Part shown: piece after piece, positions 36,701-47,372 of the stretch
Numbering within the stretch: position 1 is the first letter of the stretch
Layout of the letters: the number at the start of each line of letters is the position of its first letter
DNA from: Apium graveolens
Taxonomy: Eukaryota; Streptophyta; Magnoliopsida; Apiales; Apiaceae
DNA: 64,000 nucleotides
Direction: 5' to 3'
Assembly: GCF_009905375.1 (NCBI RefSeq)
Contig: NC_133655.1
Coordinates: 40,145,593-40,209,592 of the forward strand
Made by a program: the position numbers and the translations under genes
The notes under the pieces: model-generated
Databases searched by the model: none
Told to the model about the DNA's origin: nothing
Seen by the model: the letters and a program-made list of their open reading frames with translations, nothing else

Positions 36701-37203
36701 CAAAACATAATATATTGCAAATGTTGTTTATTATCAATTTTTTATCAGTTTTGATACTGTTCAGTTAGCTTAGTTGGTTTTGTTCATCAGATATACTGTT
36801 GTTATTCCAAATAATAAGCTATTTATTACTTGCTGAGCACTTCGTTCGCTCATACTTGTTTCATATCTTGATTCTTTCAGCTAGGCCAGAGCAAGCTTAA
36901 GTTCCAGGTCTGACCAGAGGTTTTGTGCTTGTAAATAGTTGGTGTGTTTCCAGGTAGACAGTTTGGGACGCTTAATTAGTCTAGAGGTTTGTAATAAAAT
37001 TTGAATAAGTTGTAAAACTAATTAGACTATGGTCTGTAATAACAGTTGGTTTGTATTAGTGCATGTTCCATACTATAACCTGTGATCGATCCAGTGTAGG
37101 TAAAAGGGGTCGTATTTATTATATTATTCCGCTGTGATTATTTTATTTTGGTTTATTGGCGAGTGACCCCCAAATCTAGACCCCGGGTTTGGAGGGCGTC
37201 ACA
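33746..37203 (+). repeat. 3' LTR of element C
   Basis: 3458 bp copy of 25282-28718. Differences seen include a 19-bp insertion near 35337, a 2-bp insertion near 34783 and scattered substitutions. TATA box at 34391-34398, hairpin at 35128-35151. Confidence 0.96.
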
Positions 37204-37208
37204 GATAT
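37204..37208. repeat. Right target-site duplication of element C
   Basis: GATAT, identical to 25277-25281. Confidence 0.95.
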
Positions 37209-37362
37209 TGCCATATCCCAGAGTTCTTCCCATGTTGCCATCTCCATAAGAAACTCTTGGGCTAGCTTTCTCCATAAAGTCTGATAGCAGGGCTTTATTT
37301 CCAGTCATATGTCCTGAACATCCACTGTCCAGAACTAGGATGTTTTTCCTGTTGTCCTGCAA
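37209..37362 (-). pseudogene. B protease N-terminal part, interrupted by C
   Basis: NILVLDSGCSGHMTGNKALL is the copia aspartic protease start with its DSG active site. SYGDGNMGRTLGYGNI follows and then the C insertion; the frame resumes at 25276 toward the pre-integrase domain. The protease would cleave the gag-pol polyprotein. Confidence 0.9.
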
Positions 37363-37374
37363 TCACAAAGACCA

Positions 37375-38841
37375 CTAATGATTAGTTTTAAGGTCCCGGA
37401 CTTGCTTGGATCCTTTGGCCTTTTTAAGTTTGTTAACATTTACAGCGGATTTAACATCAGAGTATATGTTAACATTTTTCTTATCAGAATTTACAGTATC
37501 AGACTTTACATCAGAACTTACACTAGAAGGAACAATGCTAAATTTCTTTAAAGAAGGTTTTATTTGATAATAATCATAGTACAAACTATGATATTCCTTA
37601 TAAGTATAAATTGAATGCCATATACTACCACAATGAAAACAAGGATTTTGTGGCTTAAACCTAACAGACTGACTCTTAACTCCTGACTTAGAAGGTAAGG
37701 AGTTTATATTCTTATTCTTCCTGCAAAAAGAAGCCAAATGGTTAGAATTTCCACAGTTATAGAATTTCTTTCTAGGAGCATTAGGAACAGGCATATAATT
37801 ATTGCATTTATTCACACCTTCCTTTCCATTCCTATTTTTTCTAGGTGGCTTTACCTTCTTTACATCCTTAATCTCTTTCAGCTTGTACTTAAGCTGCTTC
37901 TTTGTCATTAAGCCTATGTTAACTTCAGCTGGTTTATCCTGTTTTAATTTGTCAGAAGTTGACTCTGCCTTAACTTTTGTTTTAATATCTTTCATCTTTT
38001 CAGAATCAGACTCTACAGTTTTAGCTACAAACTTAACAGGATTTACCTTTGGCTTATTAGTCTGTTTAACAATAATTGGCTTAATTTGTTCAGTTTCTGT
38101 TTCACTTCTATCATCTCCATAACCTAAGCCCTCTTTCCAGTTTCCACTACTTAGTAAATTCTGAGTTGTTCTGCCATAGTTAGTCCAAGTCCTGATAATC
38201 TCTCTTTCTTTTTCTAACTCAGTTTTTAGATATTGATTCAATTTTAACACTTCATCTCTAACATAAAAAGAATCATCTCTTTCTTTCTGAGTTTGATGGA
38301 ACATAACTAACTCTTTTTCTAAATAGTCATTCTTTTTCTTAAAAGCCATATTTTCAGAAGTTAACCTATCACATGTTAAAGTATGATCTCTATAGCTAAT
38401 GAATATGGTTTTAAGATAAGATCTCAATTCAGTAATATCATCAGTATGAAAAGCATAAGTTGTTTGAGGTACCTTTAACTCAGCAGCTTCAGAACTGATA
38501 TCAGCATTTGCCATCAAGACATAGTTCACCTCATTTTTAGAATCTGAAGTGTCTGTCCAGCTTTTCTTCTTTGTGACAAGTGCCTTACCTTTGTCACATT
38601 TTCCTTTCTTGCAATCAGGAGATATGTGGCCTTTTTCACCACAATTGTAGCATTTAACATTTGAGTAATCTCCTATGTCAGACTTTCTAGTTTTGCCTTC
38701 AGATTTTTTGAATCCCTTATTATCAGAACTTCCACTTTTCCTGTAAAACTTCTTTCCCTTTCTGAATTTCCTGTAAGCTATCTTTGTGATGTCCGTCACC
38801 ATAAGAGCACACAATTTCATCATCTCTTCATCAGCATCCAT
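37375..38841 (-). pseudogene. B gag C-terminal region: zinc knuckles and coiled-coil linker
   Basis: A 488-codon open piece. A nucleocapsid knuckle, CYNCGEKGHISPDC, lies about 60-75 residues in. A long charged coiled coil follows (VMFHQTQKERDDSFYVRDEV, LNQYLKTELEKEREIIRTW) and a Lys-rich linker. Two degenerate knuckles come next (FYNCGNSNHLASFC, whose first Cys is Tyr, and CFHCGSIWHSIYTY, incomplete). The end is rich in SDVKSD repeats encoded by the TCTGAT motif. The large linker between knuckle and protease is typical of Sireviruses. Confidence 0.85.
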
Positions 38842-39724
38842 CTCAGATAGACTTTCAGTTTCTAAATCCTCATCACTATCAGAACTTTATGACTCAGTAT
38901 CAGACTTTATGATGAGAGCCTTTGCCTTTCTTTGAGACAGCCACTTTGGGGGATTCCTCCACAGCCTTAAGAGCAACTGTTCTTGACTTTCTCCCATGCT
39001 TCTTGCTTCTTTGATCCATCTCAAGTTCATGAGTTTTGAGCATACCATAAATTTTATCAAGAGTACTTTCATCAAGAGCATAGTTGTCTCTTATAGTAGT
39101 TGCCTTCAAATCCCAACTTTCAGGAAGAGCTAAAAGGAATTTAAGATTTGTATCTTGAAGATCATATTCCTTATCCACCAGTGACAGATCATTCAAGAGT
39201 TTGACAAATCTGTCATATAAACCAGTTAATGACTCAACAGGTTTTGAGTCAAAGTGCTCATACTCTTGAGTGAGTATAGTCCTCCTGTTCTTCTTAATTG
39301 AATCAGTTCATTGGCATCTTGTCTCCAAAGTATCCCATATCTCCTTTGCAGTCTTGCAGTTAATTACCCTGTTTGACATGACATTATCAATGGCACTATG
39401 CAGTAAATGTCTTACCTTTGCATCCTTGGCAATAGATGAGATATCTTTAGCTGTATATTCACTTTTCTCCTTTGGTACAGTCTGTGCTGGCTGATATGCA
39501 ACTATAATAGAGAGCTTGGTTGGCTTATGTGGTCCTTCATTAATTCTGTCAAGGTATTCTGGATCTGTAGCTTCCAGAAATATAGTCATCCTCACTTTCC
39601 ATATGGGATACTCAGAAGGTTTCAGTATGGGAACCCTAATAGTCTTATATCGATTGTGGATTTGAGTCTTTGGAGTTTTTTCTATTTTGGTGGGCTTGGA
39701 TGGAGTTTTCTTTTCTTCAGACAT
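38842..39724 (-). pseudogene. B gag N-terminal domain
   Basis: Starts MSEEKKTPSKPTKIEKTPKT at 39724, 41 bp from the primer site. It contains the copia gag signatures PSEYPIWKVRMTIFLEATDP and INCKTAKEIWDTLETRC. A TGA follows at 39308-39310, then EYDLQDTNLKFLLALPESWD and LDKIYGMLKTHELEMDQRS (to about 38930). A frameshift near 38930 and a TAA near 38890 break it again before the knuckle region. Confidence 0.88.
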
Positions 39725-39764
39725 GATTGTTTTGGATCTTTACTGTATATGTGTTAATAGATTG

Positions 39765-39775
39765 TTCTGATACCA
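39765..39775 (-). other. tRNA-Met primer-binding site of element B
   Basis: TGGTATCAGAA on the minus strand, two bases inside the 5' LTR. It differs from the other elements only in its last base. Confidence 0.9.
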
Positions 39776-39777
39776 CT

Positions 39778-40391
39778 TGTTAGGTCACACACACTGTAGA
39801 AGAGGGTTGAATACAGTGTATACTCCAATCAAATCGAATTAAGAACACAAGTATGAAACACAGAATAATCATATTAATAAAACAGTATTATAATGGAACC
39901 GTTCTCTCTCAGTGATGAACAAATATCACGAGAGCTGCTAGGGTTACAATGAATAATATTCTCGATTAAGATAACACTTATAGTGTAAACCCTATGATGT
40001 GTTTATATAGAGACACAGTTATAAGATAAACTTCTAACTGATATCGAACATAAGTCTGCATCCTAAAATATATCAATTAGTTATCTTTTCCTCCAAGTAT
40101 TCTATTCTTCATAGAATTCTTCTCCATGCATATCTCTTCTTGTGTTTGCCTTAATCTTCTTTCCTTCAATCAGCCGCCTTCCTTATCTGAACATCTTCTT
40201 AAGTCCTGATATTATCTCCTGATAAATATCTTTTGATATCTTAAGTTCTAATAACTTAAGTTCTGATATCTTAAGTTCTGACTTCAGTATAAGTACTGAT
40301 TTCCAGTTAAGTCCTGATTTGTCCTGTTAGTTAAGATCTGAAAACTAAACACAAATCATTATTAGACATGACATCACAAATATATCTAACA
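39778..40391 (-). repeat. 5' LTR of element B
   Basis: 614 bp copy of 15846-16459, with TGTTAGG...CTAACA ends. TATA box near 40003-40012. Tandem AAGTTCTGATATCTT units at about 40250-40290. Confidence 0.95.
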
Positions 40392-40396
40392 ATATA
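40392..40396. repeat. Right target-site duplication of element B
   Basis: ATATA, one mismatch to AGATA at 15841-15845. Confidence 0.75.
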
Positions 40397-40483
40397 AAAC
40401 TGTAAAGTGCTTCAAATAACAAAATGTACAAAGATTTGCTCACAGTTTTTTTCAAGGTGCTCCTCTAGCCTGAGCAGATTGAT

Positions 40484-41148
40484 CTATTTCCTTGATGATC
40501 TGGATCTCTTTCCAAGTTTTCTGTTGTTTTCTTTTATCTGATTTTGGAGCTGTCTGTGGAATTCCAGTTCATCAGATTCTGAGAGATTTAGCATTCCTTG
40601 CATTTTCAAAAGAGTCTCATTGCTAGATATGCTCAGTTGGTCTTCTAATCTGAAGAATCTTCTAACTCCCTTATCATCCATGAATTCCATCAGCCAGCAG
40701 GGCCTTAGATGCACTCTACTTCCAGTGTAAGGAATAGTTAGAGTCTTTAGAAGTGCATCTCTGGTCCCAATACTCCTCAGTTCTTCAATCTTCTTTAGAA
40801 CCAGTCTTCTAGCTATCACATTCAATCCAAAGTTCTTCTTAAATGATGAATAACCTTTATCAGCACAGATTTGCTTTCTTGAAGGATCCTGTGAAGTGGC
40901 CATTGTATCTCTTTTCCTCCCTTGTACTTGAATACTAACCTTTCAGGTAGATTCCTGTAAGCATCAATCCCTCTAACTTCTTCCAGTTCATCTAGATAGA
41001 GGTTTAGATCTGAGAATTCCTTGATGTCACAGATGTACATGATGTCTCCCTTGTTGACTTTGGTTTGAGCTTTGATTAGGGACTTGGATCTGAGAGTTGA
41101 GGGCTTGACTTTCTTGACTGCTCTAGTCTTTGTCTTCTTTGGCTTCAT
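40484..41148 (-). pseudogene. A aORF, conserved C-terminal block
   Basis: Two overlapping frames (40822-41148 and 40484-40903) form the end of the extra ORF. The first has a basic lead (KPKKTKTRAVKKVKPSTLRS) and the block MYICDIKEFSDLNLYLDELE, ERLVFKYKGGKEIQWPLHRI, VLIKVIHHLRR. The second continues with NVIARRLVLKKIEELRSIG, RVHLRPCWLMEFMDDKGVRR and a Gln/Asn-rich helix ending KLGKRSRSSRK. The aromatic block with G and W plus terminal helix resembles the C-terminus of the B aORF. No known function. Confidence 0.65.
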
Positions 41149-41187
41149 GAAGTGAGGTAGATTGAGTTCAGGTATTGGTAGACTATC

Positions 41188-41876
41188 TCAGTCTATTGGC
41201 TCATCCTTTGGAATGATAGGTTCACCATAAAAGTTCTTGGATGGATCTATCTTGAATTCTCCATGTGCCACAGAGGGCATGGATGTTTGAGTTGTTGTAG
41301 ATGTAGACTTTTTGGGAAACTGATCTTCCAATTCCTTTTTATCAAAATCTACTTTTCTCTTTGCATGAAGTTTGTATCTAAAACTTTTTCTCTGCTGTGA
41401 TTCTTCTTTCATTTTTAGTTCATTAGATTCAGTGGTTTCGGATGATTGTTCAGGAATTTGTTATGTAGGTTTCACAACTTACAGCTTGGCCAAGATAGCA
41501 GCTTGCTCCTTCTTTTGTTTAACCTTTTCAGCATCTAGAGCAGCTTGCTTCTTTTGTTGCTTCAATCTTACCTTTTCTTCTCTTTTTGCTTCAGCAAATT
41601 GAGGGTGTCCAGCCACCACACAAATTTCCTTTCCATTCCTGAAAACCTTAACAATTCTTCTTTTCAATGCTAAATTAGCTGGATCCTTGTAGAATGTAAT
41701 AGATCTTGACAGCAGTTTCTTTTTTCAGGCTTTGGTGTCTCATACACTGTATCCAAAGGGTTCTTTAGAGAAGGTTTAGGATAGTTCACCTTTGGCTTTA
41801 AAATTAGCTCAGCCTTTGGAGATTTGATGCATGATGGTTGTCCTCTTTCCAGATTATTCATGCTCATATCATTCAC
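41188..41876 (-). pseudogene. A aORF, basic helical segment
   Basis: Three open pieces (41188-41412, 41479-41667, 41670-41876) lie in order. A Pro/Lys stretch ends TVYETPKPEKRNCCQDLLHS. RRIVKVFRNGKEICVVAGHP follows, then a strongly charged helix (QFAEAKREEKVRLKQQKKQA, VKQKKEQAAILAKL), and then RKSFRYKLHAKRKVDFDKKE. Stops and frame changes separate them. The segment corresponds to the lysine-rich part of the B aORF. Confidence 0.6.
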
Positions 41877-41909
41877 AGAGATTTTCCTGACTTGGGAGTG
41901 ATGAATGGC

Positions 41910-42331
41910 TTATTTTTCTGGCTTCTTTGCTAGCCCAAACCTCTTTTGAATATCCTCATCAATTTTCTCCCAGTTGATTGGGCTCAACTCCTTCTTTTCA
42001 GCTGCTCTCAATGTGGCGGATGCTTTATTAATCAGATCAATGTTGTCCTTAGTTGGTGTCTTGGTGAAAGCAATTGTAGGCATAATTACTTTGCTAACTT
42101 GAATATTAAGATATTGTTCCCCCTCACTTGAGCCTTTCTCCCCCTTTTTGTTATCATCAAGTTGTGTGGGAGGGAGTTGAGCAGCCACCAACTATTGGAG
42201 TAGTGTAGTTTGAGCTTCTTGATTGTTAAGTATCTTGGCCATTGACTTCTCTACAGCAGATAGTCTTGAGTCCATGGCCTCAACTTTCCTATTGAGATCA
42301 GCCTCCTTCCTTAGCTTTTGAACAATTTCAG
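41910..42331 (-). pseudogene. A aORF, coiled coil and DDNKKG motif
   Basis: A helix (EADLNRKVEAMDSRLSAVEK, SMAKILNNQEAQTTLLQ) is followed by a TAG and then LPPTQLDDNKKGEKGSSEGE and PTIAFTKTPTKDNIDLINKA. The helix plus DD-KKG-K sequence matches the B aORF (18252-18276) both as protein and DNA: GATGAT, four variable bases, AAAAAGGGG and GAGAAAG. The purine run here (42133-42150) resembles the element's polypurine tract. Confidence 0.7.
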
Positions 42332-42766
42332 TCATGGTGGTTGCAGGGAGTCTAACATCCATCTTTCTATAACATCTTGCTTGACTTTAGAAATTTCTTG
42401 CTTGATTGCATCCACACTCTGACTGTGATGGATGGCTTGAATTCTATACAGCTGGAGTGCTTCAAGATATGCTGTGAGTAGCTTCTTTGTGCTGATATTA
42501 GTAGATGCCTGAATGGCTGCTTGGGTGTAATGAATTAGCTTGAATAGTGTTAATTGGAGATGTGAGTAGGAGCATTCTTTTGTTAGCATCCAGGAAGGAA
42601 CATCTGCATCTCCCCGTATGTCCATCCTATCTTCCTCATCATCCCCACCAGCATCCCCAAAAGAAGTTTCATCCAGGTCAAAATCACTGCCAATGTTGGA
42701 AGGCATAGAAGTGATTGCATCATTTGCTCTTTGTAAAGATTGTGTAGTATGCACCAAGTTCAGCAA
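42332..42766 (-). pseudogene. A aORF, acidic and helical segment
   Basis: A 144-codon piece: LLNLVHTTQSLQRANDAITS, an acidic stretch (DLDETSFGDAGGDDEEDRMD), then TKECSYSHLQLTLFKLIHYT, STKKLLTAYLEALQLYRIQA and SVDAIKQEISKVKQDVIERW. It looks helical; B has QGQHSITQAKVNKIQETLIQ in about this position. No named domain. Confidence 0.6.
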
Positions 42767-42949
42767 TCTTTCAGCCTCCTCATTGTCCTATACAGCTAGA
42801 GTTTGGTAAGCTGTCACAGGGTGAGTAAATGTCTCAGCATCCAGGGAAATAGAATCTATAGCAGCTTGATATTCTTGCTCAAATAGCCTTTCCCTTTCTG
42901 TATCATTGACATTCATTGACTCACTTGAAATGGTTTCCATCCTTATTAC

Positions 42950-44119
42950 TCATGTACCCGCATTTCTCTCATGATCTCTCTTTTGTTGCATCAAGGTCTC
43001 ACCTTGGCTCCCCACCCTCATACCCTCACCTTCACCATCTAAGGTGAGACTCCTCACACTCATTTTTTCTAGTCCTGAAGAAATGGACTGCATTGGTTCA
43101 CTCTTTTCCTCTCCTTTTTCCTGGGAGCAACCCAGACTCTCACTGATTTCACTCCCTTCCCACAATCCTTGGAGTGATTGCACTACTACTAAGTCTTCTA
43201 TACTTGTAATAATTGATGAAATTTGAAGTTGTACAGAGACACTCGACGGATAAGGAATATCCGTCGGGTTAGCAGTTTGACTATCCGACGGATAACTGCT
43301 GTTAGGCTTATCCGTCGGGATACAATCACTACTCGACGGATGAACAATATCCATCGAGTGAGTAGAAGTGAATGAGTTTGAAGTGGAAACTATTGTGGAC
43401 TCTGTGCAAATTGATGAAAATTTTGGCACAGAAGTCTCAACAGTCTCAGAAAGAAATGGCAAGTGAGCCAACAAATCATCTAAAAGATGAGGCTCACTTG
43501 CTTGGATTTTTGGCTTCTCCAAGAGAATTAAAGATGGAGAATTTGGAAGTGATGTGTTTATCATGTCAACATCCAAAGAGTGTGTGGGAGAATTTGGTGT
43601 TTCAGGTGCTTCTATTATTAAAGATTTTGGTTGTGACTCCACATTAATTGGAGCCACATCAACCTGACTTTGAGAAGGTGCAGTGACTGTGTCTTTAGCA
43701 CCAGTTTGCACAGTGTGTGAACCCTGTGCATCCCCAAGGGTCTTTGATTTCTTCTTTCTAGTGTAAGTTTGGGGTGAGCTTGTGTCCCTTACCCTTTTGG
43801 CATGTGCTCTTGGTTGAGAGCTATGTTCAATAGTCACATCCTTTTGGGAGGATGCAACTAGTAATGAGCGTATATCCTTATTAAAACCTGCAGTTTGCTG
43901 GGAAACTGCAGTGTGGCTAGGCTGGGAAACACTCACCTCACCAACCTTATCCTTAGGGTTTCTTTGATGTTCACCCTGTCCCTCACCTTTCTTACCCACC
44001 TTCATACTCCCCTCTTTAGGTTTCGTGGATTTTACAACTGGCATCTTTTGAGAGACACCAGAGGGGGCTTTCTTTGTCTTTGTTTTTGAAATTTTGGATT
44101 TGGTAGCTTGGGTAGGCAA
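42950..44119 (-). pseudogene. A aORF, Ser/Pro-rich middle region
   Basis: 389 open codons of low-complexity Ser, Thr, Pro and Lys with basic patches (HAKRVRDTSSPQTYTRKKKS, a possible nuclear signal). At 43233-43365 copies of the CGACGGAT motif are translated as TDKPNSSYPSDSQ and NPTDIPYPSS, so the DNA motif sits inside the coding frame. It corresponds to the Pro-rich middle of the B aORF. Confidence 0.65.
43233..43365. repeat. CGACGGAT motif cluster inside A aORF
   Basis: Five or six copies in both orientations within 130 bp: CTCGACGGATAAG, ATATCCGTCGGGTT, CTATCCGACGGATAA, CTTATCCGTCGGGA, CTCGACGGATGAA and ATCCATCGAGTGA. Same core as the LTR array. Confidence 0.88.
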
Positions 44120-44269
44120 CTATTGGGTCAATGACACAGTTGCCATAGCTACATTAGAATGCAAAGAAGTTTGTGAGGTTGGAAGAGTAGAAACAGTTAA
44201 CATTACCTCACTTACCTGAGGTGCCTCCATAACTGGAAAATAGAAGAGTGGCACCTCTTTGTGATGGTT

Positions 44270-45004
44270 TCACCTGTTCAAATCTGCAATTATTCTCCTT
44301 TCTTGAACCCAACAATCTAATTTTTTGGTTGGGTTCTCAAGCACAGTATCCTCAGAGAGGTGATTAGCAAGCATCATTAAAAATCTAGCATAGTAAAAAA
44401 ATTTACCCCTCTTATTTAGCTCCCCTAACTTAAACCCCAACTCAAATATGACAAGATCACTAAAGTTGAAAAATTTATCAGTTACTAGCATGTAAAGCAT
44501 GTTGAGCATAGAGATATTAACTAAATCAAAATTGCTAATTTTACCAGAAAATACATTAGTAACTACATCACACAGATAACTCCATTCCTTCCTAAGACCC
44601 AACCTCCTAATTTCACTTAATTTAGAAGTAGAGAGTGCATTGCCCATGGAATTAAGCATATTAACAATATCAGTGTCTGTGTGTGGTGAAGTTACAGTAT
44701 TATCAGGAATTTTGAAACAAGCTTTAATAATATCACTATTAACACAGAATTCCTTACCTTTAATAGTAAAAGTGATAGTCTTATCAGTTGAGTTGTATGT
44801 TGCAGTTGTCCACATTTCTTCAACAACCTCACAGTAAATGGTGGGTGATTCCAGCATGGCATAGTTGAGTTTGCAGTTTTTCACAAAATCCATCATTTTA
44901 TGGTAGTCGCCAGACTGCTGAATCCCCTTGTTCACTAGAGCCGTAAAGTTGTTCTTCTCATAGATAAATCTAGTTTGAGACATGATCTTGACGACTGGTT
45001 CCAT
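44270..45004 (-). pseudogene. A aORF, conserved N-terminal domain
   Basis: 244 codons from ATG at 45004 (MEPVVKIMSQTRFIYEKNNF). Hydrophobic and aromatic, with KLNYAMLESPTIYCEVVEEM, TFTIKGKEFCVNSDIIKACF, RKEWSYLCDVVTNVFSGKIS, NFDLVNISMLNMLYMLVTDK and KFFYYARFLMMLANHL. The order and key residues match the B aORF N-terminal domain, although identity is low. The short hydrophobic stretches are interrupted by charges and do not look like clear membrane anchors. The domain is a single intact frame here and then meets a TGA. Its position after pol fits a Sirevirus envelope-like ORF; function unknown. Confidence 0.72.
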
Positions 45005-45534
45005 TGTTAGAGAGTGAAAATTGCAGAGAGAGAGATGATAATTGCTTTTGAGAAAGAGAGAAGTTAGAGCAGATGATTTGAGAATGATAAAAGAAAAGCA
45101 ATGAAAATGAATTATGCTTTTATACTATCTCAAAAATAACTGTAAAAAATAATAAAGTAAAATAAAGTAACCAATAAGAATTGCCCAAAATAGCCGTTTA
45201 AAAAAAACTGTAACTCCATCAATTACCCGTCATGTTATGCTTACAAACTGTAAGTATACTCGATTGATAAAGTTCAGAGAATCAATGGCTAAGAATAAAA
45301 CAATTCGACGGATGAGGATAAATCAGTTATTCGTCAAGACATAATATATTCCAAAAAAATAATTGATTTTATTAACAAATTGTATATCGACGGATGATCA
45401 AACTCGATGGATAATGATCATCCGTCGAGATGTAAATTTTGACTTAGCCAAAATTTCATCCAAGACTGAAAAATCAATTAAATTTCTGGCTCCATTACAA
45501 CTTACAAATTATCTGTAAAGATTCAAGAGTAATT
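45005..45534 (-). other. Untranslated spacer of A between pol and aORF
   Basis: About 530 bp, AT-rich, no gene. It contains four or five copies of the CGACGGATGA motif at 45302-45436 (TTCGACGGATGAG, ATCGACGGATGATC, CTCGATGGATAAT, ATCATCCGTCGAGA). Much shorter than the 1.47 kb spacer in B. Confidence 0.7.
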
Positions 45535-47021
45535 AAGCATACCTAACTCACTTACCAACCTTGAAAAGGTGGATTCATCCAGTGGCTTGGTAAATATATC
45601 TGCAAGCTACTTTTCACTTGGAACAAAATGTAGTTCCACAGTACCATTACATGTTCCCTTATGAAGTGGTACTTGATGTCTATGTGCTTTGTTCTTGAAT
45701 GTTGTACTGGATTTTCAGTGATGGCAATTGCACTTGTGTTATCACAGAAAATAGAAATTCTTTCCACTTGCAGACCATAGTCTAGCAATTGGTTTTTCAT
45801 CCACAAAATTTGTGCACAACAACTGCCAGCAGCAATATATTCAGCTTCAGCTATAGAATTAGAAACTAAATTTTGCTTTTAACTGAACCAGGACACAAGC
45901 TTGTTTCCTAGAAATTGACAGGTTCATGTTGTACTTTTTCTATCAATTCTGTAACCTGCATAATCTGCATCTGAATAACCAGTTAGATCAAAACCAGAAT
46001 CTCTAGGATACCAAATGCCAAGTTTTGGTGTTCCCTTGAGATATCTGAAAATTCTCTTAATAGCTACTAAGTGAGATTTTCTAGGATCAGCCTGAAATCT
46101 AGCACAAAGATATGTAGCAAACATCATATATGGCCTACTAGCTGTTAAGTACAGAAGTGAGCCAACCATGCCCTTATAACTTAAAATATCCACAGACTTT
46201 TCAGTAGTGTTTAATTCAAGCTTAGTTGCAGTGGCCATGGGAGTTTTTGCAGATGTGCAATCCATTAGATCAAACTTCTTTAAAAGATTATAAATGTATT
46301 TAGTTTGACTAATGAATATTCCATCACTAACTTGCTTAACTTGCAAACCAAGAAAGTAAGTTAGTTCTCCCATCATGCTCATTTCATACTTACTTTGCAT
46401 CAATTTGGCAAACTTTTTGCAAAGTTTCTCATCTGTAGAGCCAAAAATAATGTCATCTACATAAATTTGAACAAGTATACTAGAGCCATTAACATTTCTA
46501 AAGAATAAAGTTTTGTCTATAGTACCTCTAGTGAAGTGATTCTCTAAAAGAAACTTTGACAAAGTGTCATACCAGGCTCTAGGTGCTTGCTTCAGTCCAT
46601 AAAGTGTTTTCAAAAGATAGTAGACATATTCTGGAAAATTTGGATCTTCAAAACCAAGAGGCTGACTGACATAGACTTCCTCCTCCAAATCTCCATTCGG
46701 AAATGCACTTTTGACATCCATTTGATAGACCTTGAAATTGGCATGGGCTACATAGGCTAAGAAAATTCTAATGGCTTCAAGTCTTGCAACAGGAGCAAAG
46801 GTTTCATCAAAATCTATTCCTTCTTGTTGACAATAGCCCTTAGCAACCAATCTAGCTTTGTTTCTAACTACTATGCCATTTTCATCCATCTTGTTTCTGA
46901 ATACCCATTTGGTGTCTATTGGATTCTTTCCTTTAGGCTTGGGCACCAGCTTCCATACTTTGTTTCTTTCAAATTGGTTTAGCTCCTCCTGCATAGCTAA
47001 TATCCAATCAGGATCCAACAA
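45535..47021 (-). pseudogene. A reverse transcriptase/RNase H
   Basis: The main frame (45924-47021, 365 codons) has copia RT motifs: [73 protein letters not shown] and catalytic YVDDIIFGS. RNase H begins [17 protein letters not shown] and then meets a stop near 45920. It continues at 45552-45806 with [27 protein letters not shown] and HFIREHVM, then frameshifts (VLWNYILFQ). Homologous to the intact frame of B. Confidence 0.92.
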
Positions 47022-47372
47022 ATCTTCTTCTACCTTCTTTGGTTCTTCCTTAGAGAGGAAGTTGCTATATAGACATTCTTCTTGAGTTGTTCTCCTTGTT
47101 TGAACTCTAGAAGATACATTACCAATGATGAGTTCAAAGGGGTGATCCTTTGTCCATTTCCTTTGTTGATGTGGGATTGAGTTTTGATTATTAGAAACTC
47201 CCCCTGAGTTTATGGATCTTTGATTTGAGAAAGGGGAACTTTCTGTGAGTGATCTATTCTGACTTTCAGCTTCTTTTGATGACCTGACGGATGGTGAATT
47301 TTGAGTACCGATGGATGAAGCTGGTTGTCTCCCGACGGATAAAGCAGATTGTCTCCCGACGGATGAAGCATT
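47022..47372 (-). pseudogene. A integrase-RT linker with motif repeats and purine tract
   Basis: A low-complexity linker. At 47283-47370 copies of GACGGATGAA are translated as HPSG repeats in one frame ([14 protein letters not shown]). At 47198-47208 the coding strand reads CTCAGGGGGAG, a purine tract like those of B and D in the same position. Frame changes break it from both neighbours. Confidence 0.78.

Larger units (their letters stand above)
25282..37203 (+). mobile_element. Element C: young, nearly intact Tekay-like Ty3 retrotransposon
   Basis: 11,922 bp with LTRs of 3437 and 3458 bp and an exact GATAT duplication. By eye the LTRs differ by roughly 1 percent or less plus a 19-bp indel (in the right copy near 35337), so insertion is recent. 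Primer site, one long gag-pol frame, chromodomain-like tail and purine tract are all present. It interrupts the protease/pre-integrase region of B in opposite orientation. The only obvious coding lesion is a TAA at 29348-29350. It could still be mobilised in trans, or be active if the stop is bypassed; this is inference. Confidence 0.97.
15846..40391 (-). mobile_element. Element B: second Sirevirus-like copia, nested in A
   Basis: Two 614 bp LTRs (TGTTAGGTCAC...TATATCTAACA) bracket gag, pol and a long aORF on the minus strand. It sits about 100 bp inside the 3' LTR of A, between the A aORF and its purine tract. Excluding nested element C it is about 12.6 kb. RT/RNase H is a single intact 541-codon frame, while gag, integrase and aORF are broken. 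The motif TATCAGAACTT is scattered through the element. Confidence 0.95.
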
